This document shows, piece by piece, positions 1-5,861 of a stretch of DNA of 6,039 nucleotides (position 1 is its first letter; each line of letters begins with the position of its first letter). A program made the translations under genes and the position numbers. Origin of the DNA: Fibrobacter sp. (GTDB taxonomy: Bacteria; Fibrobacterota; Fibrobacteria; Fibrobacterales; Fibrobacteraceae). The stretch spans positions 1-6,039 of the forward strand of contig JAEDLI010000125.1 of the NCBI GenBank assembly GCA_016295375.1. The letters are read 5' to 3'. The notes under the pieces are model-generated. The model was given only the letters and a program-made list of their open reading frames with translations, was not told the origin of the DNA and made no database searches.

Positions 1-526
1 ATTCTTGACTAGACTTCTTTACAAATTCCTTGCCAACGCCAAGGGGCGTTACCGTTATTTTGTCCGGATTGACCTTATAAAAACGAAGTAAGTCTTTCTT
101 CGTACTTTCCGAAACTACATTAATCCGATTTGCACGTTTGCAGACAAACCAGAAAATGAATTTGAAGTACCAGTGAACAATCTTCATGGGAAGAAATTCC
201 GGATACACCAAATGAGTCAAGTCATGGATGGTGACCATCATCTTCCCGCGATAGAACAACGGCACATTGCAATGAGGAACGTGCAGCACATCCGGCTTCA
301 TTATCGAAAGTTTTCTATAAGGGAATTTCAGCTGTTCCTTGTAGCCATAAATACCGCAGATAAAGGGAATTAGCTGGGGAACATGGTTCTGGAATTTTTC
401 AAGATCCTTAGGATTGCCTAGTGCAATATCGTAGCCCACACCTTCCAGCCAATGCTGGATGCAAGTCCCAATACCGGACTTGTGAACCATACGGGCATCT
501 ATGGCAATTCTTGGAGTGCTTTTCAT
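1..526 (-). CDS. Glycosyltransferase, GT4-like, N-terminal part (gene runs off left edge)
   Basis: This frame is open from an ATG at 526-524 to the window edge and gives 175 codons of the N-terminal half. The protein begins with a short beta strand leading into D10-A-R and S17-G-I-G20, the usual opening of GT4 (GT-B fold) glycosyltransferases. It continues with H101-D-L-T-H and Y108-P-E-F, then VSESTKKDLL (138-147) and ITVTPLGV (157-164), which match the end of the N-terminal Rossmann-like domain. The C-terminal nucleotide-sugar-binding domain with its E-x7-E motif lies outside the window. Family members transfer a sugar from a nucleotide-sugar donor, usually in the cytoplasm, to build surface polysaccharide or glycolipid; the donor and acceptor cannot be read here. 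There is no clear Shine-Dalgarno before the ATG. The gene is more AT-rich than the body of pheT, from which it is divergently transcribed. The family call is firm and the specific role is unknown. Confidence 0.88.
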   Translation of the reverse strand, partial: MKSTPRIAIDARMVHKSGIGTCIQHWLEGVGYDIALGNPKDLEKFQNHVPQLIPFICGIYGYKEQLKFPYRKLSIMKPDVLHVPHCNVPLFYRGKMMVTIHDLTHLVYPEFLPMKIVHWYFKFIFWFVCKRANRINVVSESTKKDLLRFYKVNPDKITVTPLGVGKEFVKKSSQE

Positions 527-541
527 TATCTAAAAGATAAT
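525..541. repeat. Small AT-rich inverted repeat at the glycosyltransferase start
   Basis: ATTATCT (525-531) and AGATAAT (535-541) form perfect 7-bp arms around an AAA spacer. The repeat overlaps the first bases of the glycosyltransferase start codon and lies in the 63-bp divergent region before pheT. It could be a protein-binding site. Read on the plus strand it is followed by a T run (541-547), but the stem is almost all A-T, so a terminator is unlikely. No convincing -35/-10 pair for either gene could be picked in 527-589. Confidence 0.3.
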
Positions 542-589
542 TTTTTTCAAAGTTTCTAAATTATCCGTGGTTTTAAAAAAGGACAAAAG

Positions 590-3025
590 ATGAAAGTCTC
601 TTTGAATTGGCTGAAGCGTCATGTTGACCTGCCGGAATCTGTGGCAGAAATTGAAAAGGCATTGACTTCCATTGGTTTGGAAGTTGAAGGTATTGAAGAA
701 CCGGGCAAGGTTTATGACAAGCTGGTGGTGGCAAAGGTCCTCACTTGTGAAAATCATCCGGATAGCGATCACCTTCACATCACTACCGTCAACAACGGCA
801 CTGAAACCATCCAGATCGTTTGCGGCGCTCCTAACGTAGCTGCAGGCCAGACCGTGGTTCTCGCTCCCATCGGTGCAGAACTGCCCATGAGCGACGGTAC
901 AGTCCTCAAGATGAAGAAGTCCAAGATCCGCGGCGTGGAAAGTTTCGGCATGATTTGCGCCGAAGATGAAATCGGCCTCAGCGACGACCACGCGGGCATC
1001 ATGGTGCTAGATGACAGCATCCCGGCAGGTACCCCGTTCGTGAGCCTTGGCATGTACGACGTGTGCTATGAACTGAACGTGACCCCGAACCGCCCGGACG
1101 CTTTGAGTCACCGCGGTGTGGCCCGCGAACTGGCCGCGAAGTTCAGCCGCCCGCTCAAGCCGCTCGCCTATGAACTCAAGGAAGATGCCGAGGCGGCAAG
1201 TTCCGCCATCAGCCTCGAAGTGGTGCCCGGCTGTGGCTGCTCCCGCTACGTGGGTCGCGTCATCAAGGACGTGAAGGTCGAAAAGTCCCCGGCATGGCTC
1301 GCGAAGCTTTTGCACGCCGTGGGCATGAACAACATCAATAACGTGGTGGACATCACGAACTTCATTCTGATGGACGTGGGCCAGCCGCTCCACAGTTTCG
1401 ACATGGACCAGCTCCACGGCAACAAGATCAAGGTGCGCCGCGCCGTGAAGGGCGAAAAGATTGAAACCATCGACCACACCGCTCACGAACTCGTCGAAAA
1501 TGACCTCGTGATTTGCGACGGCGACCGTCCGGCCTGCGTTGCCGGCGTGATGGGCGGCGTCGAATCCGAAATCGTCGATACCACCAAGAACGTGTTCCTC
1601 GAGAGCGCCTGGTTCAACCCGACGGTGGTCCGCAAGCAGGCGAAGCGCCTCTGCATCTCGACCGACTCCAGCTACCGCTTTGAACGCGAAATTGACTTCG
1701 CGACCCAAGACGAATACAGCAAGTACGCCTGCGCCCTCATCCAGGAAGTGGCAGGTGGCCGCATCCTCAAGGGCAGCGTCGAATACACCGGCGACGACCA
1801 CAAGAAAGAGAACAACGTGGTCACGCTCCGCATCGCACAGGCCGAACGTGTTATCGGCATGAAGCTCGAGATGACCCAGGTGGAAAAGTTCCTCACAGGC
1901 ATCGCCCTCGAAGTCGTTTCCAAGACGGCAGACTCCATCACGTTCAAGATTCCGAGCTTCCGCCCCGACCTCGAACGCGAAGTGGACCTCATCGAAGAAG
2001 TCGCCCGCCTTGTCGGGTTCGACAACATCCCGTACACGCTGCCCTCCTTCAAGATGCAGCCGAACGAACTCCCGCCGATTGAAGTTCTGAACCGCAAGAT
2101 TCGCAAGACGCTTTCTGCCATGGGTCTGCATGAATGCCTGAGCCTGCGCTTCACGAGCAAGGCCCGCACCGAGGCCCTGTTCGGCCCCGAAAGTGACGAC
2201 CGCCGCAGCAAGCCCGCACTGCTCCTGAACCCGCTTTCCGAAGAACTCGGCGCCGTGCCCACGAGCCTCCTCCCCAACCTCCTCAAGAGCGTTGCCGAGA
2301 ACGAAAAGAACCGCCCCGGTTCCGTGCGCCTCTTCGAAGTGGCCAAGGGCCAGTTCAAGCGCGACCGCAAGGACGTGCGCGACCCGGGCTTCGACGAATC
2401 GAACCTCGTCGCCCTCACGATTGCAGGCAACTTCGACGTGAACCCGCTCAACGACAAGCCCGCCCAGATTGACTTTGCCGCCTTCAAGGGATTCGTGCAG
2501 AGCTTCCTCAAGCGCGTTGGCCTCGTGGTGGAATTCCGCGTGCCCGCCAAGGCAGAAATCTTCCTGCACCCGGGCAAGCAGACCGAAATCCTCGCCGACG
2601 GCGTGGTACTCGGCACCATGGGCGAGCTCCACCCCTCCGTGATGGCAACGAACGACATCAGCTACACCACCTACGTGATGGAACTCGACATGGACAAGAT
2701 GGAACACGCCACCCACAAGAAGATCGTGTTCGAAGCCTTCAGCCGCCAGGTGCCGTCTAGCCGCGACATCTCGCTGGAAGTGGCGAAGTCCATGACCCAC
2801 GAAGACATTGTCGCCCGCATCAAGGGACTGAACCCCAAGAACCTCGCGAAGATTACCCTCAAGAGCATCTACGAAGGCGACAAGATCGAAGCCGGCAAGA
2901 AGAACATGGTCTACAGCCTCACCTACCAAGCTATGGACCGCACGCTCACCGACGACGAAGTCAACAAGGCCCACAACAAGCTGCGTGACAAGCTCGTCGC
3001 CAACGGCGACATCGTGCTGAGATAG
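590..3025 (+). CDS. pheT: Phenylalanine--tRNA ligase beta subunit
   Basis: This is the beta subunit of the cytoplasmic alpha2-beta2 phenylalanyl-tRNA synthetase, which charges tRNA-Phe using ATP. The full length of 811 aa is close to the usual bacterial ~800. The N-terminal block (MKVSLNWLKRHVDLP) leads into the OB-fold tRNA-binding domain, about residues 40-150, with ENHPDSDHLH (54-63) and CGAPNVAAGQ (78-87). ELNVTPNRPDALSHRGVARE (161-180) and the B3/B4 editing-domain block follow, with NNVVDITNF (250-258), GQPLHSFD (264-271) and CVAGVMGG (316-323). The B5 domain carries FRPDLEREVDLIEEVARLVG (457-476). The core catalytic-like module spans about 490-700, and a C-terminal FDX-ACB anticodon-binding domain about 717-811, starting near PSSRDISLEV. 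The ATG at 590 has an AAGGA Shine-Dalgarno at 579-583, six bases upstream. pheS, its partner gene, is not adjacent on either side. The first ~60 codons use far fewer G/C-ending codons than the rest. Confidence 0.98.
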   Translation: MKVSLNWLKRHVDLPESVAEIEKALTSIGLEVEGIEEPGKVYDKLVVAKVLTCENHPDSDHLHITTVNNGTETIQIVCGAPNVAAGQTVVLAPIGAELPMSDGTVLKMKKSKIRGVESFGMICAEDEIGLSDDHAGIMVLDDSIPAGTPFVSLGMYDVCYELNVTPNRPDALSHRGVARELAAKFSRPLKPLAYELKEDAEAASSAISLEVVPGCGCSRYVGRVIKDVKVEKSPAWLAKLLHAVGMNNINNVVDITNFILMDVGQPLHSFDMDQLHGNKIKVRRAVKGEKIETIDHTAHELVENDLVICDGDRPACVAGVMGGVESEIVDTTKNVFLESAWFNPTVVRKQAKRLCISTDSSYRFEREIDFATQDEYSKYACALIQEVAGGRILKGSVEYTGDDHKKENNVVTLRIAQAERVIGMKLEMTQVEKFLTGIALEVVSKTADSITFKIPSFRPDLEREVDLIEEVARLVGFDNIPYTLPSFKMQPNELPPIEVLNRKIRKTLSAMGLHECLSLRFTSKARTEALFGPESDDRRSKPALLLNPLSEELGAVPTSLLPNLLKSVAENEKNRPGSVRLFEVAKGQFKRDRKDVRDPGFDESNLVALTIAGNFDVNPLNDKPAQIDFAAFKGFVQSFLKRVGLVVEFRVPAKAEIFLHPGKQTEILADGVVLGTMGELHPSVMATNDISYTTYVMELDMDKMEHATHKKIVFEAFSRQVPSSRDISLEVAKSMTHEDIVARIKGLNPKNLAKITLKSIYEGDKIEAGKKNMVYSLTYQAMDRTLTDDEVNKAHNKLRDKLVANGDIVLR

Positions 3026-3028
3026 TCG

Positions 3029-3092
3029 GCAAAACAAGTTTGCCTCCCGCATACGCTTTGCGTATGCGAATAAAGATTCTAACTTGTTTAGC
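3029..3092 (+). repeat. Nested inverted repeats between pheT and the lipoprotein gene
   Basis: Three stems can be drawn in the 69-bp gap after the pheT stop. The outer arms are GCAAAACAAGTT (3029-3040) and AACTTGTTTAGC (3081-3092), complementary at 11 of 12 positions. Inside them CGCATACGC (3048-3056) and GCGTATGCG (3060-3068) form a perfect 9-bp stem with a TTT loop. A third, alternative stem pairs GGCAAA (3028-3033) with TTTGCC (3039-3044); it uses the left outer arm, so it and the outer stem exclude one another. No T run directly follows the strong inner stem, so it is not a textbook intrinsic terminator. The right outer arm ends two bases before the lipoprotein ATG (3095), over the place where a Shine-Dalgarno would sit. 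It could protect the pheT mRNA 3' end, attenuate, or control translation of the next gene. Confidence 0.6.
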
Positions 3093-3094
3093 AA

Positions 3095-3561
3095 ATGAAG
3101 ATTGCTTATTTAAAATTTTTGCCGTTTGCATTGGCTCTTTGGGGGGTTGTGGCCTGTTCTACCGACCCCGAGCCAGAAGACTTTTCTGCCGAGAACTCCG
3201 GGACATGACCCCCATCATGCAGTTCAAGGGAAACCCCATCCCCGAGGATTGCTACTCCGAAGAACATGTCACCACCGACGTCACCGAACGCATGAAGCCC
3301 GGTGAATACTCATACACGGGTCCCTTTTGGCGGTTGGAATGCTATTTCTACTATGAAAAATATGCTGAATTTTACCAGGCCATTGAAGACATGGGCTGGA
3401 AATACGATTCAGACGAAGGCAACCAGGGTGATTGTGGTCCTAAACATGAATACACGAAGACCGTCAACCACCGCAAATTGCACCTATACGTGAAAACCTG
3501 CGATGGCAGCGACTGGTTTGTATCTAAAGACCGCTTCCTATTTCACGTGGAATACAAATAA
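3095..3561 (+). pseudogene. Small lipoprotein gene split by an apparent one-base frameshift
   Basis: From the ATG at 3095 the reading frame gives a clear lipoprotein signal peptide. It has K2 and K7, a hydrophobic stretch FLPFALALWGVVA (8-20), and the lipobox V-V-A-C21 with S at +2, which favours the outer membrane in species with the Asp +2 rule. An acidic linker DPEPEDFSAENSG (24-36) follows. This frame then stops at TGA 3206-3208. The rest of the protein continues in another frame to TAA 3559-3561. Adding one G to the GGG at 3200-3202 would join leader, linker and body into one protein of about 155 aa. The gene is therefore either a recent frameshift mutant or carries a sequencing or assembly error. 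The alternative is two genes overlapping by ATGA (3205-3208). No Shine-Dalgarno is visible before 3095. The longer upstream reading from 3040 lacks a signal peptide and looks like a shadow. I recognise no family. Confidence 0.65.
3205..3561 (+). CDS. Unrecognised small protein; probable body of the frameshifted lipoprotein
   Basis: This open frame of 118 codons begins at an ATG that overlaps the TGA of the lipoprotein leader (ATGA) and starts MTPIMQFKGNPIPEDC. It matches no family I know. It is compact and polar, rich in Tyr, Trp and Phe, with four cysteines in DCYS (15-18), LECYFYY (50-56), GDCGP and KTCDGSDWF. An even number of cysteines suits a protein that forms disulfides outside the cytoplasm, supporting the idea that it should be exported behind the lipoprotein signal peptide just upstream. 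On its own it has no signal peptide and no membrane segment. It ends 6 bp before the stop of the convergent epimerase gene. Function unknown. If translated alone, it would need coupling to the upstream leader, since no Shine-Dalgarno precedes 3205. Confidence 0.6.
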   Translation: MTPIMQFKGNPIPEDCYSEEHVTTDVTERMKPGEYSYTGPFWRLECYFYYEKYAEFYQAIEDMGWKYDSDEGNQGDCGPKHEYTKTVNHRKLHLYVKTCDGSDWFVSKDRFLFHVEYK

Positions 3562-3579
3562 AAAGGGTTAAAGCCCTTT
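3562..3579 (-). terminator. Convergent hairpin terminator, best on the minus strand
   Basis: AAAGGG (3562-3567) and CCCTTT (3574-3579) form a 6-bp stem with a 6-base spacer between two converging genes. On the minus strand the stem is followed by TTTTTATTT, giving a reasonable intrinsic terminator for the epimerase gene, whose TAA stop lies in the loop. On the plus strand the T tract after the stem is only CCCTTTAATC, so termination of the lipoprotein transcript here would be weak. Confidence 0.6.
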
Positions 3580-4503
3580 AATCTGGACTTGGCTATAGGT
3601 CCACTTCACATGGCCTTCCAGGAATTCATGAGCATCAAAGACCAGACCAAAATGGTCTTTTATTTTTTGTACCTCGAAACGCATGGGATTGTCGTCCCAG
3701 CCAAGGTCCTTTTCTACAATCTTGGACTTGCAGCCGGGCTTTTGCGCCACCATCAGTTCCGCGATTTCTTTCCAGCTAATCCACACATCTCCAAGTCCCA
3801 AGTAGATTTCCTCGTTCTTGTCGGATTCCAGCAGGTTCATGTAGAGCATGGCCTGCTGGCTTGCGTGGATAAACTGGGTACCGTCGTTCTTGATGATATG
3901 AATGTCCCTGTCTTCCTTGACGGCACGGGCCATTTCAAAGAAACGGCGGTCCGGCTGGGAACAACCATCGGGGAACGCGGGGTTACCGAAGGTGTAGCCC
4001 GGACGAATGATGTTGCGCTTCATGGAAACTTCGGGGAACTGTTCTCCGTAACCCCTGCGGAACCCGAGCACGTAGGCCTCCCCCGCCGCCTTGGTGGCGC
4101 CGTACAGGTCCAGAGGCAGGTTGCTGGTCACTTCGCGCATAGAGGGCCGCATCACGCCCATGGCTGCCGTACTGGAGGTATAGATAAACTTCTTGCAGCC
4201 CGCCTTGGCGGCGTTTTCCAGCAAGAAAACGGTAGCGCGAGTGTCGTTCATCAGCATGGTGCTGGGAGTCTCGCCCCAGCCAAGAGCGATATGGATACAG
4301 GCGTCACAGCCTTCCAGCCCCTTGGCCAGCTTGTCAAAGTCGGTCAGAGAGGCTTCTACGAAACTCACACTGGCCTGGGAACGCAGGCTTGGCACCTTGT
4401 TAGGATGCCTTGTAGCGATAACCACCTCGTGACCTTTCTCCAAAAGGGCACGAACTACGTAGTGACCGATAAACCCTGTTCCGCCAGTGACGAATACTCG
4501 CAT
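3568..4503 (-). CDS. NAD-dependent epimerase/dehydratase family protein (extended SDR)
   Basis: This is a complete 311-aa protein of the extended short-chain dehydrogenase/reductase type, cytoplasmic and soluble. The N-terminal Rossmann fold shows the dinucleotide-binding motif T6-G-G-T-G-F-I-G13. After the central strands come YTSSTAAMG (108-116), which supplies the active-site Ser/Thr, and the catalytic Y134-x3-K138 in LYGATKAAGE. RPGYTFGNP (167-175) is the usual substrate-domain turn. Family members oxidise, reduce or epimerise nucleotide sugars and related substrates using NAD(P); which substrate applies here cannot be read. Basic residues after the second strand (R32, H33, K36) may favour NADP. 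The ATG at 4503 has an AAAGAGG Shine-Dalgarno (4509-4515) five bases upstream. The gene lies 70 bp downstream of the MgtC-type membrane protein on the same strand, with a hairpin in the gap, so co-transcription is possible but not certain. It ends in the convergent terminator hairpin. Confidence 0.92.
   Translation of the reverse strand: MRVFVTGGTGFIGHYVVRALLEKGHEVVIATRHPNKVPSLRSQASVSFVEASLTDFDKLAKGLEGCDACIHIALGWGETPSTMLMNDTRATVFLLENAAKAGCKKFIYTSSTAAMGVMRPSMREVTSNLPLDLYGATKAAGEAYVLGFRRGYGEQFPEVSMKRNIIRPGYTFGNPAFPDGCSQPDRRFFEMARAVKEDRDIHIIKNDGTQFIHASQQAMLYMNLLESDKNEEIYLGLGDVWISWKEIAELMVAQKPGCKSKIVEKDLGWDDNPMRFEVQKIKDHFGLVFDAHEFLEGHVKWTYSQVQIKGL
3637..3668 (+). terminator. Possible plus-strand terminator inside the 3' end of the epimerase gene
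   Basis: AAAGACCA (3637-3644) pairs with TGGTCTTT (3653-3660) in an 8-bp stem with an 8-base loop; a shorter 6-bp alternative has an AAA loop. It is followed at once by TA and six Ts (3663-3668). This is a plausible intrinsic terminator for plus-strand transcripts leaving the lipoprotein gene, 76 bp past its stop. It lies inside epimerase coding sequence, so chance from codon use cannot be excluded. Confidence 0.4.
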
Positions 4504-4523
4504 AATAACCTCTTTAGTTTCCG

Positions 4524-4548
4524 TTCCTAAAAATAAAGTCTTTAGGAA
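4524..4548 (-). promoter_or_regulatory. Hairpin in the gap upstream of the epimerase gene
   Basis: TTCCTAAA (4524-4531) and TTTAGGAA (4541-4548) are perfect 8-bp arms around a 9-base spacer. The repeat sits between the membrane-protein stop and the epimerase Shine-Dalgarno. No T run follows the stem on the minus strand, so it is not a canonical terminator. It could be an operator, a leader hairpin or an mRNA processing site. A 10-bp palindrome AAGGGCCCTT (4557-4566) lies just beside it. I could not pick a convincing -35/-10 pair here. Confidence 0.4.
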
Positions 4549-4573
4549 TTCCGGGCAAGGGCCCTTTCAAAAT

Positions 4574-5842
4574 TTACAGGTAAAAACCGATGAGTCCCGC
4601 CGTGCAGAGGCAAATCAGCACCACCGCAGGCAAAATAGGCTTCCGCATGGACTTAGCCCCCAGCACGCACACAAGACCGCCCTTGGTAAGGGTGTTGGCA
4701 AGGCTTGCAAGCAGCATGGCAAGCACCAGTTCTTGCACTGGTAAACTCGACTTCATGCTCATGTCCAACAGGGAGAATGCCACCGCATCCATCTCGGCGG
4801 CACCGCCCAGAAAACTGCAGGCCAAAAGGGCTCCCGAACCCAGATAGACCCGGGCTGCATTGGCCACAAACATGACCGCCGTAAACACGATACCGAACTT
4901 GATAGCCGGGAGCAGATTGAAAGGATTGTTGAAGGTCGAGTTCTTCGCCTTGTGGTCCATGCCGTCCTTGACTTTCAGGTAAAAAGCGTAAAGCAACGCG
5001 GGTACCGCCGGTAACAAAAGCGGAAGTGCCAAGGGTTTTGCAAGCTCTGGCACCAGCACAATGCAGATCAGGTAAAGGCGCACATACATCACCGCCCAAC
5101 TGAGCACGATTCCCAGCGCAAAGTTTCCGGAGTAATCTTCGTTCTCACGACTGCGGCCTGCAAGATTCAGCGTCAGAGCGGTACTGCTGGCCAGCCCCCC
5201 TAAAAGTCCCGTAAGCCAGATTCCCTTGCCGGGCCCCACCAGCTTAATCAAGATATAGCCTACAAAGCCGATACCGCAGATAAAAACCACAAAGAGCCAG
5301 ATGGTATGGGGATTCAGGACCTCAAGCCCGGCAGGTCCGTAGGCCTGGTTGGGCAAGAAGGGCAGAACCATCAGAGAAATGACGGCAAACTTCACCGTGG
5401 CGATAATGTCTTCGGTAGAAATCCGGCTGGCAAACTCGTGGAGCTGCCGTTTCAACGTCAAGAGCCACACGATGACAATCATCAAAATGCAGGATTCCAG
5501 CAGCCGGTTGTACCAGCATAGCGCTCCCAAGAAATACACCACAATCAGGGCAAAACTGGTCGTCAGGCCGTCTTCTTCCTTGTTCACGAAGCCGTGGGCC
5601 ACATGGCTTGCCACCAGAAGGAGGCCCACCACTACAAAGCCCGTGATGAAAGGAGCCACAGAACTCATGAGTTCCGAAAGGAACGACGCCAAAGCGCCAC
5701 AGAGACTTATGATAGAGAAGGTACGGACCCCTGCGGGGTGGCGGCTTGCGCTTTCGGAGTAGGATTTCTCCCGCTGCATGCCGATGATAAAGCCGATACC
5801 CAATGCCGCGGCCAGCTTGTAGAATTCGTTGAATTCAATCAT
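4574..5842 (-). CDS. MgtC/SapB-type membrane protein with DUF4010 C-terminal domain
   Basis: This is a complete 422-aa integral membrane protein. The N-terminal part (about 1-135) is an MgtC/SapB-type domain, with G15-I-G-F-I-I-G21 followed by M-Q-R-E25 and the GVRTF motif (38-42). The rest matches DUF4010: NPHTIWLFVVFICGIGFVGY (177-196), the Gly/Ser-rich block GLLGGLASSTALTLNLAGRS (212-231), and a last block with GGAAEMDAVAFSLLD (346-360) and LANTLTKGGL (381-390). About eleven to thirteen hydrophobic segments cover most of the length, so it sits in the inner membrane. MgtC itself is linked to growth at low magnesium and to virulence in Salmonella; the role of the DUF4010 fusion is not established, so transport should not be assumed. 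The ATG at 5842 is fixed by a strong GGAGG (5849-5853) six bases upstream. It starts 19 bp after the folA stop, so the two genes are probably co-transcribed. Confidence 0.9.
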   Translation of the reverse strand: MIEFNEFYKLAAALGIGFIIGMQREKSYSESASRHPAGVRTFSIISLCGALASFLSELMSSVAPFITGFVVVGLLLVASHVAHGFVNKEEDGLTTSFALIVVYFLGALCWYNRLLESCILMIVIVWLLTLKRQLHEFASRISTEDIIATVKFAVISLMVLPFLPNQAYGPAGLEVLNPHTIWLFVVFICGIGFVGYILIKLVGPGKGIWLTGLLGGLASSTALTLNLAGRSRENEDYSGNFALGIVLSWAVMYVRLYLICIVLVPELAKPLALPLLLPAVPALLYAFYLKVKDGMDHKAKNSTFNNPFNLLPAIKFGIVFTAVMFVANAARVYLGSGALLACSFLGGAAEMDAVAFSLLDMSMKSSLPVQELVLAMLLASLANTLTKGGLVCVLGAKSMRKPILPAVVLICLCTAGLIGFYL

Positions 5843-5861
5843 AGGGCACCTCCCTTAAAAA

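Noticed and set aside
173..373. Small plus-strand open frame of 66 codons at the left end
   Set aside because: It is antisense to the glycosyltransferase coding sequence, whose motifs are clear, and has no Shine-Dalgarno or recognisable content.
3048..3068. The perfect 9-bp stem after pheT as a simple intrinsic terminator
   Set aside because: The stem is good, but the bases that follow (AATAAAGATT) have no T run, so I describe it as part of a nested repeat instead.
1007..3094. A 695-codon open frame on the minus strand opposite pheT
   Set aside because: It lies antisense to a certain pheT and arises because that gene's biased codons rarely produce stops on the other strand. The translation is rich in His, Val, Ala and Glu, with no recognisable domain.
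3040..3204. Upstream extension of the lipoprotein body frame from an ATG at 3040
   Set aside because: It starts inside the nested inverted repeat, has no signal peptide and encodes an Arg/Cys-rich stretch, whereas the other frame gives a proper lipoprotein leader over the same bases.
3589..4530. A 313-codon open frame on the plus strand opposite the epimerase gene
   Set aside because: The minus strand has clear SDR motifs, a Shine-Dalgarno and a terminator. The plus-strand translation has no family features and is a shadow.
5727..5739. ACCCC and GGGGT inverted arms with a TGC loop
   Set aside because: It lies inside the membrane-protein coding sequence, is short, and has no T run on either side; most likely chance.
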